64,000 nt of DNA from Nocardioides speluncae (GCF_003121585.1 NZ_QEOO01000016.1:248001-312000), one strand, 5' to 3'; positions 1-8,000 are shown, numbered from the stretch's first letter. Translations and numbers: made by a program. The notes: generated by a model not told the origin, from the letters alone.

Positions 1-178
1 CGGCAACGACTTCTATGTGCTCGACGACGAGCTCGTTGTCTTCCTTCACTACGCAGGGTCTGGCTTGAACGTCGCCCTGACCACATCCACTGACCCTGCC
101 GACGTGACGCGGTGTGCGGACGCGTTTGAGCAGGTCTGGAAGCTGGCCGTCCCACACAGTGAGTACGAGCCCGAATAG
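1..178 (+). CDS. DUF6879-family protein, C-terminal part (cut by window start)
   Basis: The window opens inside a gene read in frame 2; about 58 residues remain, beginning GNDFYVLDDELVVFLHYAG and ending at TAG 176-178. It aligns base for base, with no gap and only scattered mismatches, to positions 2067-2244, so it is a second copy of the DUF6879 gene downstream. DUF6879 proteins are common in actinomycetes next to XRE/DUF5753 regulators and their function is unknown. The following XRE gene starts inside it (20-bp overlap), which argues for translational coupling. The 5' end lies outside the window. Confidence 0.85.
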   Translation, partial: GNDFYVLDDELVVFLHYAGSGLNVALTTSTDPADVTRCADAFEQVWKLAVPHSEYEPE

Positions 179-1010
179 CGCTGCACGGAAGGCGCAGCAG
201 GCACTCGGTCTGCGCCTTCGAGAACTGCGCAAGGACGCCGGGCTGTCCGGTCGCGCATTGGCCGACGCGACCGGCTGGCACTTCACGCGCGTCAGCAAGC
301 TTGAGAACGGCGTACAGGCTGCGAGTGATCGGGACATCCGCGCGTGGTGTGCGGCGTGCGAGTGCGACAACCAAGTGCCCGACCTGATCGCTCAAGCGCG
401 CTCGATCGAGTCGATGTACGTAGAGTTCCGCCGCCGCACTCGCGCAGGAATGAAGCAGCTCATGCTGTCACCGCTGCCCCTGTACGAGCGCACAACCACC
501 TTCCGGATCTACGAGCACAACGCCATCCCCGGCATCTTCCAGACCGCCGAGTACATCCGCGCCATGCTGCCGTTCTGGTTCGACTTCCTCGACACACACA
601 ACGACCTCGAGGAGTCCGTTGCTGCTCGGTTAGAACGACAGGCTGCCCTTTACCAAGCGGGCAAGACTTTTTCCGTCATCCTCGAGGAGCCCTGTCTACA
701 CGTGCGGCTGGGCAACGCCGGCGTACTGACTGGCCAGCTCGACCGCTTGCTGTCCGTGATGGCTCTACCCAATATCTCGCTCGGCATCGTGCCGTCCGAT
801 GTCGATCGCGACGTGATTGGCACCGCGGGCTTCTGGATCTTCGACAACAAGATCGTCAAGCTCGAAACCCCAACCGCCAGCATCCAGGTCGACCAGCCAC
901 AAGAGATCGCCCTCTATGAGCGCATGTTCGACCAGTTGCGGAAGCCTGCCGTCTACGGCCGCGAGGCACGCCGTCTCATCCTGAGCGCCCTTGAACGGTT
1001 GGCCAGGTGA
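159..1010 (+). CDS. XRE-family transcriptional regulator with DUF5753 domain
   Basis: A 283-residue DNA-binding protein. Residues about 16-70 form a Cro/C1-type helix-turn-helix (LGLRLRELRKDAGLSG, then a second helix ending TRVSKLENG); residues about 95-275 match the DUF5753 domain that typically follows this HTH in actinomycetes and is thought to sense a ligand or partner. I chose GTG 159, which overlaps the end of the DUF6879 gene and puts the HTH about 15 residues from the N terminus; an ATG at 114 would add an unconserved leader. It overlaps the next gene by 4 bp (GTGA), so the three genes are probably one transcript. Such regulators are often paired with small DUF397 proteins; none is visible here. 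Confidence 0.85.
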   Translation: MSTSPNSAARKAQQALGLRLRELRKDAGLSGRALADATGWHFTRVSKLENGVQAASDRDIRAWCAACECDNQVPDLIAQARSIESMYVEFRRRTRAGMKQLMLSPLPLYERTTTFRIYEHNAIPGIFQTAEYIRAMLPFWFDFLDTHNDLEESVAARLERQAALYQAGKTFSVILEEPCLHVRLGNAGVLTGQLDRLLSVMALPNISLGIVPSDVDRDVIGTAGFWIFDNKIVKLETPTASIQVDQPQEIALYERMFDQLRKPAVYGREARRLILSALERLAR

Positions 1011-1723
1011 AGCGCCCCTTCCCTCCCGACCTGCCGCGCTCTCTCGGCGATCGGGACGCGATCGTCGCCAACGACTGGGATGCCTTCTTGGCGCTGGACA
1101 CGGTCGAGAATCACTGGGATCGCAAGCCGTGGCCCGCGGGTGCCCGACACCTCTACTGGTACCTCACCTTCGAGGGAAACTCCGACCTGACTCATCTCGC
1201 CCGGGCATGCCAGCAGGGCATCGCCGATCTTCGGTACGACGCCGTCCCTGATGACGCGTTGCACCTCACGATGCTCCGAGTTGGATCAGCCGAGGACCTG
1301 GCCGGTCCCCCGCTGGAGCGGGTGCTGAAGCGAGCCGAGGCGTCGTGCGCTCACATCGAGCCCTTCGAGATTGAGCTAGGTCCGCTGTCAGGTTCGGCAG
1401 GCGCGGCACGGCTGAGCGTCTCGCCGTGGAGCGACCTCGACCGCCTGCACCAGGCGCTGTTCGAGGCGACAACGGCCGACCTTGAGCCTACCGAACGGCC
1501 ACCATTCCGCCCACACGTCGGCGTCGCCTACGGAAATCGCCACCGTCCCGCCCGTGAGGTTCACACCTTAATTGCAGAGCAGCGGACAAGGGCGACGGTG
1601 CACGTCGCGGTCAGCGACGTACACCTGGTCGAACTGCGTCGCGAGGGTCGGGCATACAAGTGGGAGCCGGTCGCGTCGGTTCAACTGCGAGGACCGGCCG
1701 CGCCGGTCCCGTTCTCCAGGTAG
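1007..1723 (+). CDS. 2'-5' RNA ligase / LigT-like phosphoesterase superfamily protein
   Basis: A 238-residue protein of the 2H phosphoesterase (LigT) fold. The first signature H-x-T is clear (LHLTML, about residue 86). The second is altered: FRPHVGVAYGN near residue 169 keeps the histidine but has Gly where the family has Thr or Ser. Members act on 2',3'-cyclic or 2'-5' phosphodiester bonds in RNA or nucleotides; the degenerate second motif makes activity uncertain. Its GTG start overlaps the XRE stop codon (GTGA), and a DUF6879 gene follows 5 bp later, so the gene sits inside a regulator cassette rather than with tRNA genes. Another unrelated LigT protein (thpR) occurs at 20191. Confidence 0.7.
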   Translation: MKRPFPPDLPRSLGDRDAIVANDWDAFLALDTVENHWDRKPWPAGARHLYWYLTFEGNSDLTHLARACQQGIADLRYDAVPDDALHLTMLRVGSAEDLAGPPLERVLKRAEASCAHIEPFEIELGPLSGSAGAARLSVSPWSDLDRLHQALFEATTADLEPTERPPFRPHVGVAYGNRHRPAREVHTLIAEQRTRATVHVAVSDVHLVELRREGRAYKWEPVASVQLRGPAAPVPFSR

Positions 1724-1728
1724 GCCTC

Positions 1729-2244
1729 ATGGAGATCAGCTACCCGGAGTTTCAGGAACTCATCGCCTCCATCAAGCGCGGCTTTGTCCACCTCGAAACT
1801 CGAGACGCCTATGGCACCGAGACCGAGCTCCCGCACCTGGCCAGATGGGCTGCCGGTGAGCCTGACGATCTGGACTGGCTGCAGGACTGGTGCTCAACGC
1901 TGCGAAGCCACGTCAGCGCGGGCCGGTCGATGCGCCGCGCCCGAATCATCTCGGAGCCACTGAGCGACTACCAGCGTTGGTCGCACACCATCGCTCAACC
2001 CATGGTCAACGCCGGAGAGGACATCCGTTGGGTTCCACGCCGTCTGCTCTCCTCAGTCCTCATTCCGGGCAACGACTTCTATGTGCTCGACGGCGAGCTC
2101 GTGGTCTTCCTCCACTACGCGGGGTCTGGCTTGAACGTCGCTCTGACCACGTCCACTGACCCTGCAGATGTGAAGCGATGCGCGGACGCGTTCGAGCAGG
2201 TCTGGAAGCTGGCCGTTCCACATCATGCGTACGAACCCAGGTAG
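1729..2244 (+). CDS. DUF6879-family protein
   Basis: A 171-residue soluble protein, complete, starting ATG 1729 (MEISYPEFQELIASIKRGFV) shortly after the preceding stop. Sequence features are those of DUF6879: an acidic-aromatic N-terminal half with DWLQDWC, a central RWSHTIAQPMVNAGEDIRWV block and the C-terminal VVFLHYAG segment. No catalytic motif or membrane segment is visible. It is a paralogue of the truncated gene at the window start. Function unknown; the constant association with XRE/DUF5753 regulators suggests a partner or effector of that regulator. Confidence 0.8.
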   Translation: MEISYPEFQELIASIKRGFVHLETRDAYGTETELPHLARWAAGEPDDLDWLQDWCSTLRSHVSAGRSMRRARIISEPLSDYQRWSHTIAQPMVNAGEDIRWVPRRLLSSVLIPGNDFYVLDGELVVFLHYAGSGLNVALTTSTDPADVKRCADAFEQVWKLAVPHHAYEPR

Positions 2245-2276
2245 CGCTGCGCAGCGGGCGCACCCGGCACTCAGAC
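2245..2276 (+). pseudogene. Remnant of XRE gene 5' end after second DUF6879 copy
   Basis: Similarity between the two DUF6879 copies does not stop at the stop codon. Bases 2245-2276 align with 179-210, which in the first copy encode the N-terminal residues of the XRE regulator (CGCTGC, GGCGCA and GGCACTC blocks shared, roughly three quarters identical). After about 2276 similarity is lost. I read this as a duplicated DUF6879-XRE unit whose XRE part was deleted. The stretch is short, so chance retention cannot be excluded. Confidence 0.4.
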
Positions 2277-2298
2277 CACCTCTACCCATTGAGGCGAG

Positions 2299-2645
2299 TC
2301 AGAGGCCGGCTTTGCTGACGCCGTACTCGGCCTGCTTGCGGGTGTAGCCCTCGAAGGTCAGTTGCTTGATCAGGCCGTCGCGGGAGAAGGCGCTGTAGTC
2401 GAGGTAGTTCTCGGCGGCCTCGCGGGCGTTCCTGCGACTTGGTCTCCTGTGGCGCATCGGCCTTGGCATGCGCCTTGCTGCCCATCTCACTCTTGCCGCT
2501 CTTCTTGGTGTCGGCCTTGCTGTCGTTCTTCTTGGAGTTGACCTCGCTGCGGTCGGCGGCGGTGGTGCCGTCGTCCTCGGGCACCTCGCAGATCGCGAGG
2601 GCGACGACCCGCGATGATCGCGGCTAGAGCGCGCTTGATCCTCAT
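2299..2645 (-). pseudogene. Ltp-family lipoprotein, broken by two 1-bp insertions
   Basis: Read on the minus strand from ATG 2645, the three frames join into one protein: MRIKRALAAI... leading to a lipobox-like LAIC, a lysine-rich linker (SKKNDSKADTKKSGKSE), then a C-terminal Ltp repeat (AENYLDYSAFSRDGLIKQL, then YTRKQAEYGV), the domain of host-cell-surface-exposed lipoproteins. The frame is lost twice, once near 2611 in a GGG run and once near 2431 in a GG pair; removing one G at each site restores a continuous lipoprotein of about 115 residues. Ltp proteins are known from phages and actinomycetes and can block phage DNA injection. Real pseudogene or base-calling error cannot be told apart from this sequence. 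Confidence 0.65.
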
Positions 2646-2807
2646 CTTCTCTCCCCATGATTGAGGTTGGCGCTACCCGCTCAACGTAGGGAAACGGTCA
2701 CCCGCCAGGGATCGCCCAATCGGTGCAGCTTTGGGGCCGAACGGACAAAGCTTTCTAGCCCTTCCGTCCGCTGACAGCGCGAACGTCGACGGCCTAGTGT
2801 CGGCGGC

Positions 2808-3311
2808 ATGGACGAGTCGCCGGAACTGACCTCCCAGGATCTAACCCACCTCCGTCGCTGCGTCGGCCTCGCCCGCGAGGCGCTCGACGACGGGGACGAG
2901 CCGTTCGGGTCGGTGCTGGTCGACCCTGAGGGCGTCGTACTGCATGAGGACCGCAACCGCACGGCGGCTGGTGACCAGACGAGACACCCGGAGTTCGAGC
3001 TGGCGCGGTGGGCTGCGGAGAACGTGGCGGCGGAGGTGCGGGCGGCGTGCACCGTCTACAAATCCGGGGAGCACTGCCCGATGTGCTCGGCCGCGCACGC
3101 GTGGGTGGGGCTCGGCCGGATCGTGTACGCCGGTTCGACCGCCCAGCTCGTCGAGTGGCGAACCAGCTGGGGCCTGCCGGCCGGGCCGGTGGCGGCGCTG
3201 CCGATCAACGACGTGGCGCCCGGCCTGCCCATCGCCGGGCCGGCCCACGAGCTTGCCGACGAGCTGCGGGAGCTGCACAAGCAACGCGCCGAGCGAGACG
3301 CGGCGTCGTGA
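2808..3311 (+). CDS. Nucleoside/CMP deaminase-family protein
   Basis: A 167-residue zinc-dependent deaminase of the cytidine/deoxycytidylate superfamily. Zinc ligands and catalytic Glu are visible as H-P-E-F-E near residue 64 (in place of the usual HAE) and the P-C-x-x-C-like EHCPMCSAAH near residue 90. The EPFGSVLVD segment matches the N-terminal substrate loop of guanine/tRNA-type deaminases. It starts at ATG 2808. Likely substrate is a free base or nucleoside (guanine- or cytosine-type); it is not TadA, which lies at 13263. It is transcribed alone, convergent with the ABC operon. Confidence 0.75.
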   Translation: MDESPELTSQDLTHLRRCVGLAREALDDGDEPFGSVLVDPEGVVLHEDRNRTAAGDQTRHPEFELARWAAENVAAEVRAACTVYKSGEHCPMCSAAHAWVGLGRIVYAGSTAQLVEWRTSWGLPAGPVAALPINDVAPGLPIAGPAHELADELRELHKQRAERDAAS

Positions 3312-3381
3312 GAAGGATCCGGCAGCTGCAGCTGGTCGTCCACGCGAGCGACGGCGGCGCCCATGTCAGCGGTTGTGGCTT

Positions 3382-4425
3382 TCACGTGAAGTCCCTGCGG
3401 ATTCGCCAGAAGCAGAATCCGGACAGCAGCACGGCCAAGCTGAGCAGGATCGCTGTCTGGATCGACTGGAGGAGCCAGTACCGGTCGGCGGGCTGGTACA
3501 CCACCTCTTGCTGGAAGCCGGCGGCGGCGAGGTCCTCGAAGCACGATGCTGGGGGGCCGGGACTGCTCGCCTTGTCGGCAAGTTCCCCAGTGCGGGGTGC
3601 GCAGTCCGCCTCGTGGGCAGGCAGTTCGTCGACGACCTGACCGGAGGAGTTGACGGTCTCGTTCGACAGGATCCAGGCGCCGGGCTTGTCGAGGTTGATC
3701 CTGATGTCTGTGACCATGTCGTCGTCCGCCGAGAGGGACATCCCGCGCAGGTTCGTCGCCGTGATGGCAGTGGTGAGGCGCTCGGGTGAGATCAGGTGGG
3801 GTACGACGAACAGGGGCGTCGCGACCTGGATGGCGACGACTGCGACGACCGTGGCCGCCATCGCGGGCACCGTTCGGCGGAGCACCAGGCCAGCGGTGAC
3901 GCCGATGACGAAGGCGAGTACGGCGTACCCGATGGGGACCACGCCACGCGCGCCGAACAGCACGGCGGACATCCGGGTGATGTTGAAGAAGCCCCCGTCG
4001 GGCTCGGTACTGTTGACGGCCGCGTCGATCGGGGCGCACCACCAGGTCACTGCCAGGCTGATCAGGCCGGCGACCAGAGCGGCCAGTCCGGCGAGTCCGA
4101 GCTTGGTGGCCAGCCATCTGTTGCGGGTGATGCTTTGGTTCCAGACCACCCGGTGGGTTCCGGTCTCCAGCTCACGGGCCACCAGCGGCGCACCCCAGAA
4201 CGCGCCGATGACGACGGGCAGGGCGTACACGACCGCGCCGCCGACGAAGTACAACGGCTTGTACGTGCCGTCCTGGGGGAAGAGGACGAGGAAGTCGGCC
4301 GGATTGGTACGGCGGAGGTCAGCGAGTTGTGGTCCGGTGATGGCGAGCGCCGCGGCGACGGCCGCCAGGGCGGCGTACACCACCAGGACCTGGGCGCGGA
4401 GTTGGCGCCAGGTAATCCAGGTCAT
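3382..4425 (-). CDS. ABC transporter permease
   Basis: A 347-residue integral membrane protein with about six hydrophobic segments: near residues 13-30, 58-78, 104-125, 158-180, 187-208 and 318-338, with a large extracytoplasmic loop (about 210-315) containing two Cys. It lacks an ATPase domain. Its ATG overlaps the stop of the ATPase gene by 4 bp, so the two form one exporter encoded with a GntR regulator. This arrangement (GntR YtrA-type, ATPase, permease) is typical of small-molecule or peptide-antibiotic stress exporters; the substrate cannot be read from sequence. Confidence 0.8.
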   Translation of the reverse strand: MTWITWRQLRAQVLVVYAALAAVAAALAITGPQLADLRRTNPADFLVLFPQDGTYKPLYFVGGAVVYALPVVIGAFWGAPLVARELETGTHRVVWNQSITRNRWLATKLGLAGLAALVAGLISLAVTWWCAPIDAAVNSTEPDGGFFNITRMSAVLFGARGVVPIGYAVLAFVIGVTAGLVLRRTVPAMAATVVAVVAIQVATPLFVVPHLISPERLTTAITATNLRGMSLSADDDMVTDIRINLDKPGAWILSNETVNSSGQVVDELPAHEADCAPRTGELADKASSPGPPASCFEDLAAAGFQQEVVYQPADRYWLLQSIQTAILLSLAVLLSGFCFWRIRRDFT

Positions 4426-5315
4426 CGAGCTACCTCCAGGGTGGGACGGGAGTTGTCGACCTCGCGAGTCCGGCTCATGTAGGCCAGCACCAAGTCCTCC
4501 AGGCTGAGTTCGCTGACGGTCCAGGCCGGGTCGAGTACCGGGCCATCGGTGCGCACCAGCAGCGTGGTCTGCCGCTCGGTGTGCCGCGCGGAGATGACGT
4601 GCTGGCCCGCGGGCACGCGGTCAAGGTCTCGGCGCGGTCCGGTCAGCCGGTGGTGGGTGGCGAGCAGATGGTCGATATCTCCGGCCACCTGCACCCGGGA
4701 GTCAACGAGGATGATCAGGTAGTCGCAGGCCCGTTCCAGGTCCGAGACCAGATGGGAGGACAGGATGACGCTGAGCTCCTGATCGGCGACGGCCTCCATC
4801 AGGTCCTGGAGGAACTCGCGCCGGGCGAGTGGGTCGAGGCTGGCCACCGGTTCGTCGAGGATCAGCAGTTCGGGTCGTTTGGCGATGCCGAGGGTCAGTG
4901 CGAGCTGCGCACGTTGGCCACCCGAGAGGTTCCCGGCACGCTGTGACCGATCGAGGCCGAGCCGGGTGATCCGGGCTTGCGCGAGGTCGTGGTCCCAGCC
5001 GGGGTTGAGCCGTGCACCCAGGCGCAGGTGGTCGGCGATGCCCAGTCCGGCGTACGTGGGTGTGTCCTGCGCGACGAAGCCGACCTTGGCCAGCTGGCTC
5101 GGCCCGGTCGCGGGCGGAGCGCCGAGTACCTCGATGGCGCCGGAGCTCGGCGTCAGCATGCCGACCGCCAGATTCAGTAGCGTGCTCTTGCCCGCGCCGT
5201 TGGGCCCGACCAGGCCGACGACTCGCCCCGCGGGGATGTCGAGAGTGCAGTCGGACAGCGCCCACTTCCGCGCGTACCTCTTGCCCAGTCCTTGGGTCTG
5301 CAAGACGGCGGTCAC
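4422..5315 (-). CDS. ABC transporter ATP-binding protein
   Basis: A 297-residue ATPase subunit. Walker A GPNGAGKST (about residue 37), signature LSGGQRAQ (about 133), Walker B LLILDEPVASLDP (about 150) and the H-loop SSHLVSDLERA (about 188) are all intact. The C-terminal 80 residues are the variable domain seen in drug/peptide exporters. It sits between the GntR regulator (4-bp overlap at 5312-5315) and the permease (4-bp overlap at 4422-4425), so the three proteins are co-translated and would form a two-component exporter at the membrane. Confidence 0.9.
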   Translation of the reverse strand: MTAVLQTQGLGKRYARKWALSDCTLDIPAGRVVGLVGPNGAGKSTLLNLAVGMLTPSSGAIEVLGAPPATGPSQLAKVGFVAQDTPTYAGLGIADHLRLGARLNPGWDHDLAQARITRLGLDRSQRAGNLSGGQRAQLALTLGIAKRPELLILDEPVASLDPLARREFLQDLMEAVADQELSVILSSHLVSDLERACDYLIILVDSRVQVAGDIDHLLATHHRLTGPRRDLDRVPAGQHVISARHTERQTTLLVRTDGPVLDPAWTVSELSLEDLVLAYMSRTREVDNSRPTLEVAR

Positions 5316-5716
5316 GCAATGTCCTCTCTGGCGGTCCGAAAAGTGGTGAGGAAGAGCGCTTCGATGCTCTCCTCGTCGAGACCCGCCTCGCGGGCCTTGG
5401 TCAGCCAGCGCTGCAAGCTCAGACGCAGCGCCGCGTGCGCGGCGAGGGTGTCGTCGGTCAGCGTCCGGGTCACGAACGTGCCGACGCCCGGCCGAGCAGC
5501 CACCAGCCCGTCATGCTCCAGCTCCCGGTACGCCTTGAGGACGGTGTTGGGATTGATGGCCAGCTGTCCGACCACGTCCTTGACGGTCGGGAGCTGGTCG
5601 CCTTCGGCCAGCAGTCCGAGCCTCAGCGCGCGGCGTACCTGCTGGACGAGTTGGAGGTACGGCGAGACGCCGGACCTCCCATCCAAGTGGAACTCGATCA
5701 CCATGACTCCATTCAT
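5312..5716 (-). CDS. GntR-family transcriptional regulator (YtrA type)
   Basis: A 134-residue protein with an N-terminal winged helix (SPYLQLVQQVRRALRLG, then VKDVVGQLAINPNTVLKAYR and the wing GVGTFV) and only a short C-terminal helical tail, the architecture of the YtrA subfamily that controls adjacent ABC exporters. A -10-like TATAGT at 5730-5735 predicts transcription starting about 7 nt before ATG 5716, so the mRNA may be almost leaderless; ATG 5704 is an alternative start. It heads the three-gene ABC operon and probably autorepresses it. Confidence 0.85.
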   Translation of the reverse strand: MNGVMVIEFHLDGRSGVSPYLQLVQQVRRALRLGLLAEGDQLPTVKDVVGQLAINPNTVLKAYRELEHDGLVAARPGVGTFVTRTLTDDTLAAHAALRLSLQRWLTKAREAGLDEESIEALFLTTFRTAREDIA

Positions 5717-5724
5717 CTAGGTAA

Positions 5725-5740
5725 CTAGCACTATAGCTAG
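5725..5740 (-). promoter_or_regulatory. GntR operator overlapping the -10 box
   Basis: CTAGC and GCTAG form a perfect inverted repeat around a 6-nt core that, on the minus strand, reads TATAGT, a good -10 hexamer for the GntR-ABC operon. An operator wrapped exactly around the -10 box is what autorepression by the downstream YtrA-type regulator would need. Binding is inferred. Confidence 0.55.
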
Positions 5741-5799
5741 ATGATCAAATCAATGCGCCAGTGGGTGACGAGAGCGTGCTCGGCGGACAGACTGAGGCC

Positions 5800-6842
5800 A
5801 TGAAGGCTGTGGTGTACGCCGGGTACGGCGAGACCCCGACGCTGGCGGAGGTGGCCGAGCCCCTCTGCGAGGCCGACGGCGTGGTGATCGCGGTCCGAGC
5901 GACCGGGGTCTGCCGGTCGGACTGGCACGCGTGGAATGGTCACGACCCGGTCCCCCTCCCGCACACTCCTGGCCACGAGCTGGCCGGCGTGATCGCCGAG
6001 GTCGGCGCCGACGTCACCCGCTGGCAGGTCGGTGACCGAGTCACGGTCCCGTTCGTGTGTGGCTGCGGCGTCTGCGAGTACTGCGTGGCCGGCGACGCGC
6101 AGGTCTGTCCCGACCAGACCCAGCCGGGCTTCACCGGCCCGGGTCCTTCGCCGAGCGGGTCGCGATCCGCGCGGCGGACGTGAACGTCGTGGCGCTGCCG
6201 GAGGCCATCGACTTCGTCACCGCGGCGTCGCTCGGCTGCCGGTTCGCCACGGCGTACCGGGCAATCGCTGCCCATGGCCGGCTCGCCTCGGGCCAGTGGC
6301 TGGCAGTCCACGGCTGCGGCGGCGTCGGCCTGTCGGCGATCATGATCGGCGCGGCGCTCGGCGCCCGCGTCGTCGCTGTCGATGTCGCCGAGCCGGCGCT
6401 GGCCCGCGCCCGCGAGCTCGGCGCCGAGCAGGTGGTCGACGCGAGTCAGGTCACCGACACCGCAGCCGCCATCCGCGAGATCACGGGCGGCGGCGCCCAC
6501 GTGTCGATCGACGCGCTCGGCACCGCCGCGACCGCCGTCGCGTCGGCGTACTCCCTCCGCCGGCGGGGCAGGCACGTCCAGGTCGGACTGCTCCTCGGGC
6601 CGGCGTCCACGCCGCCGCTACCCATGGACCGCGTGATCGCCCACGAGCTGGAGATCTATGGCTCGCACGGCATGGCCGCACACGAGTACGACGCGATGCT
6701 GGCGCTGGTCGCCGACGGCACCCTCCGTCCAGATCTCCTGGTCGGCGAGGTGCTGCCCTTGGAGGAGGCAGGTATGGCGCTCGCCGCGATGGACCGGCCG
6801 GCGACCGCAGCCGGGATGACCGTGATCAAGCTTCCCGGCTGA
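5800..6842 (+). pseudogene. Zinc-dependent alcohol dehydrogenase, single frameshift
   Basis: Two overlapping frames together encode a medium-chain alcohol dehydrogenase of about 346 residues. The first half starts at ATG 5800 ([18 protein letters not shown]) and carries catalytic zinc ligands GVCRSDWH and PGHELAG and the structural zinc cysteines [17 protein letters not shown]; the second carries the NAD site GCGGVGLSAIM and runs to TGA 6842. The frame breaks near 6140: adding one G in the CCCGGGT run would join GFTGPG to SFAERVAI exactly where family members continue. No functional domain is otherwise lost, so this is either a recent pseudogene or a sequence error. Confidence 0.75.
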
Positions 6843-7074
6843 CGTCGTACTCGCTGGCTACTGACGGCGAGGCCAGGGCGATCCCGCGCGCGATGGCTCC
6901 CGCGATCAAGAAGTACAGACCGGGCGCGGTGACGACGACAGCAAGCGTCAGAAACGTATCGGGGCTCTCCTCGCGATTGATGAAGAGCATCCCGCCAATC
7001 ACCAGCAGGATCGTTCCGGCCAGGGCGTAAAGGTACGGCGGCGGCGAGGGAGCGACGTACGAGCGGTTCGTCAT
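6826..7074 (-). CDS. Small membrane protein, function unknown
   Basis: An 82-residue protein with two transmembrane helices: about residues 14-33 ([18 protein letters not shown]) and 42-66 ([21 protein letters not shown]). It overlaps the end of the alcohol dehydrogenase gene by 17 bp, tail to tail. No conserved motif beyond the two helices is visible and I do not recognise a family. The start is ATG 7074 with no clear Shine-Dalgarno sequence. Confidence 0.6.
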   Translation of the reverse strand: MTNRSYVAPSPPPYLYALAGTILLVIGGMLFINREESPDTFLTLAVVVTAPGLYFLIAGAIARGIALASPSVASEYDVSREA

Positions 7075-7122
7075 GAGACAGGAGTATGCCGGGTGCCGAG
7101 CGCTCGGATCCGCCGTGAGTCG

Positions 7123-7366
7123 CTAGTCGCGGACGTAGTAGTCGCCCTGCACCCCGTCGTGTCGTCCGGACGCGCGGCAGCACCGCTTGAAAGCGGCGGC
7201 CGGAGCCGCAGGGGCATGGGTCGTTGCCGCCGAGTTTCTCGATCAGCTCCTTGTCGGCGCCGACGACGCGGTCGCCTCGCTTGACCTGGGTCTCGCTAGA
7301 GGGAATCCCTTGCGGCGCTTGCTGAGTGGCTCAAAAGGATGGCTGGGTGTCGAAGTCGCGGTCCAT
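7123..7366 (-). pseudogene. Small SEC-C metal-binding protein, multiply frameshifted
   Basis: A strong Shine-Dalgarno (GGAGG 7373-7377) precedes ATG 7366 (MDRDFDTQPSF), after which TGA ends the frame. Shifted frames downstream encode the family body: PLSKRRKG, then [20 protein letters not shown] and [12 protein letters not shown], then after another shift [19 protein letters not shown] to TAG at 7123. The C-x-C-x(8)-C-C zinc cluster is the SEC-C motif. Three single-base changes, all in homopolymers (TTTT, GGG, TTT), would restore a protein of about 80 residues. The gene is not functional as written. Confidence 0.65.
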
Positions 7367-7457
7367 GATGCACCTCCGTAGTTAACTGGATCGCGAGAGT
7401 AGCTGTCGGCCCGGTCAGCCCACCACGGGGTTTCCCGACGTCGCCGCGCGCCCTGAC

Positions 7458-8000
7458 CTACTCGTACTTCTTCTTCCATGCGAGCACCCAGCTCACCACA
7501 GACTGCCGCTTGACCGGCACCGCGAGGAGCTGGGCTCGCTCGATCAGCAGGTCCGGGTCAACCAGGCCCGCCTGCAGCAGCGCGTGTGCGAACTCGAAGT
7601 CCTTTTCGCGATACGCGACCAGCTTGGACACGACGAGGTCATGGACATCCAGACAGTGGCCGGTGGCGCCATTTGCCCCCGGGCCTGTGTACGGCACGAT
7701 CCGATCCCGCCAGCCGGCCGGCAGCACCGCTGTGGTCAAGTCGACGCCCTGGGCGTAGTACCCGTGCTCGGCGTGGAACATCGAGTCCTCGCCGATCAGC
7801 CCATCCACGGTGTCGGACTTGGTGTTGTCTGGGTCGTCGAAGAACGTCACGTCGACCTCGATGGAGGCGTACGCAGCGTCCGGAAGGTCAGTCTCGTCGT
7901 AGCTGCCCAGAATCGACTGAGACCCGACGATCAGAACGTCCAGGTCCCCGGCAATCACCGAAGCAGACCGCAGGATGTGCTCGAGGTCCTGACGTCTCAT
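7458..8000 (-). CDS. Nucleotidyltransferase-like protein (DUF6036/AbiEii type), putative toxin of a TA pair
   Basis: A 180-residue protein with a minimal nucleotidyltransferase fold: GSQSILGSY near residue 26 stands for the GS motif and the acidic EVDVTFFDD near residue 48 for the catalytic D-x-D. A later HDLVVSKLVAYREKD segment resembles the AbiEii/DUF6036 C-terminal helix. It starts 4 bp inside the upstream HTH gene. Nucleotidyltransferases in such two-gene HTH operons act as toxins (tRNA or protein NMPylation) in known systems; here that role is an inference from architecture. Confidence 0.7.
   Translation of the reverse strand: MRRQDLEHILRSASVIAGDLDVLIVGSQSILGSYDETDLPDAAYASIEVDVTFFDDPDNTKSDTVDGLIGEDSMFHAEHGYYAQGVDLTTAVLPAGWRDRIVPYTGPGANGATGHCLDVHDLVVSKLVAYREKDFEFAHALLQAGLVDPDLLIERAQLLAVPVKRQSVVSWVLAWKKKYE

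Noticed and set aside
3650..4507. Plus-strand ORF of 285 codons opposite the ABC permease
   Set aside because: Shadow of the permease; composition Ala/Arg/Thr/Ser-rich without domains, and the minus-strand genes overlap neatly with the ATPase and GntR genes.
5800..6842. Programmed frameshift in the alcohol dehydrogenase
   Set aside because: No slippery heptamer or stimulatory structure is evident, and medium-chain dehydrogenases are not known to use frameshifting; a lost G is simpler.
7123..7366. TGA as selenocysteine in the SEC-C gene
   Set aside because: Reading through TGA does not restore the frame; two further shifts are needed, and SEC-C proteins are not selenoproteins. No SECIS-like structure is apparent.
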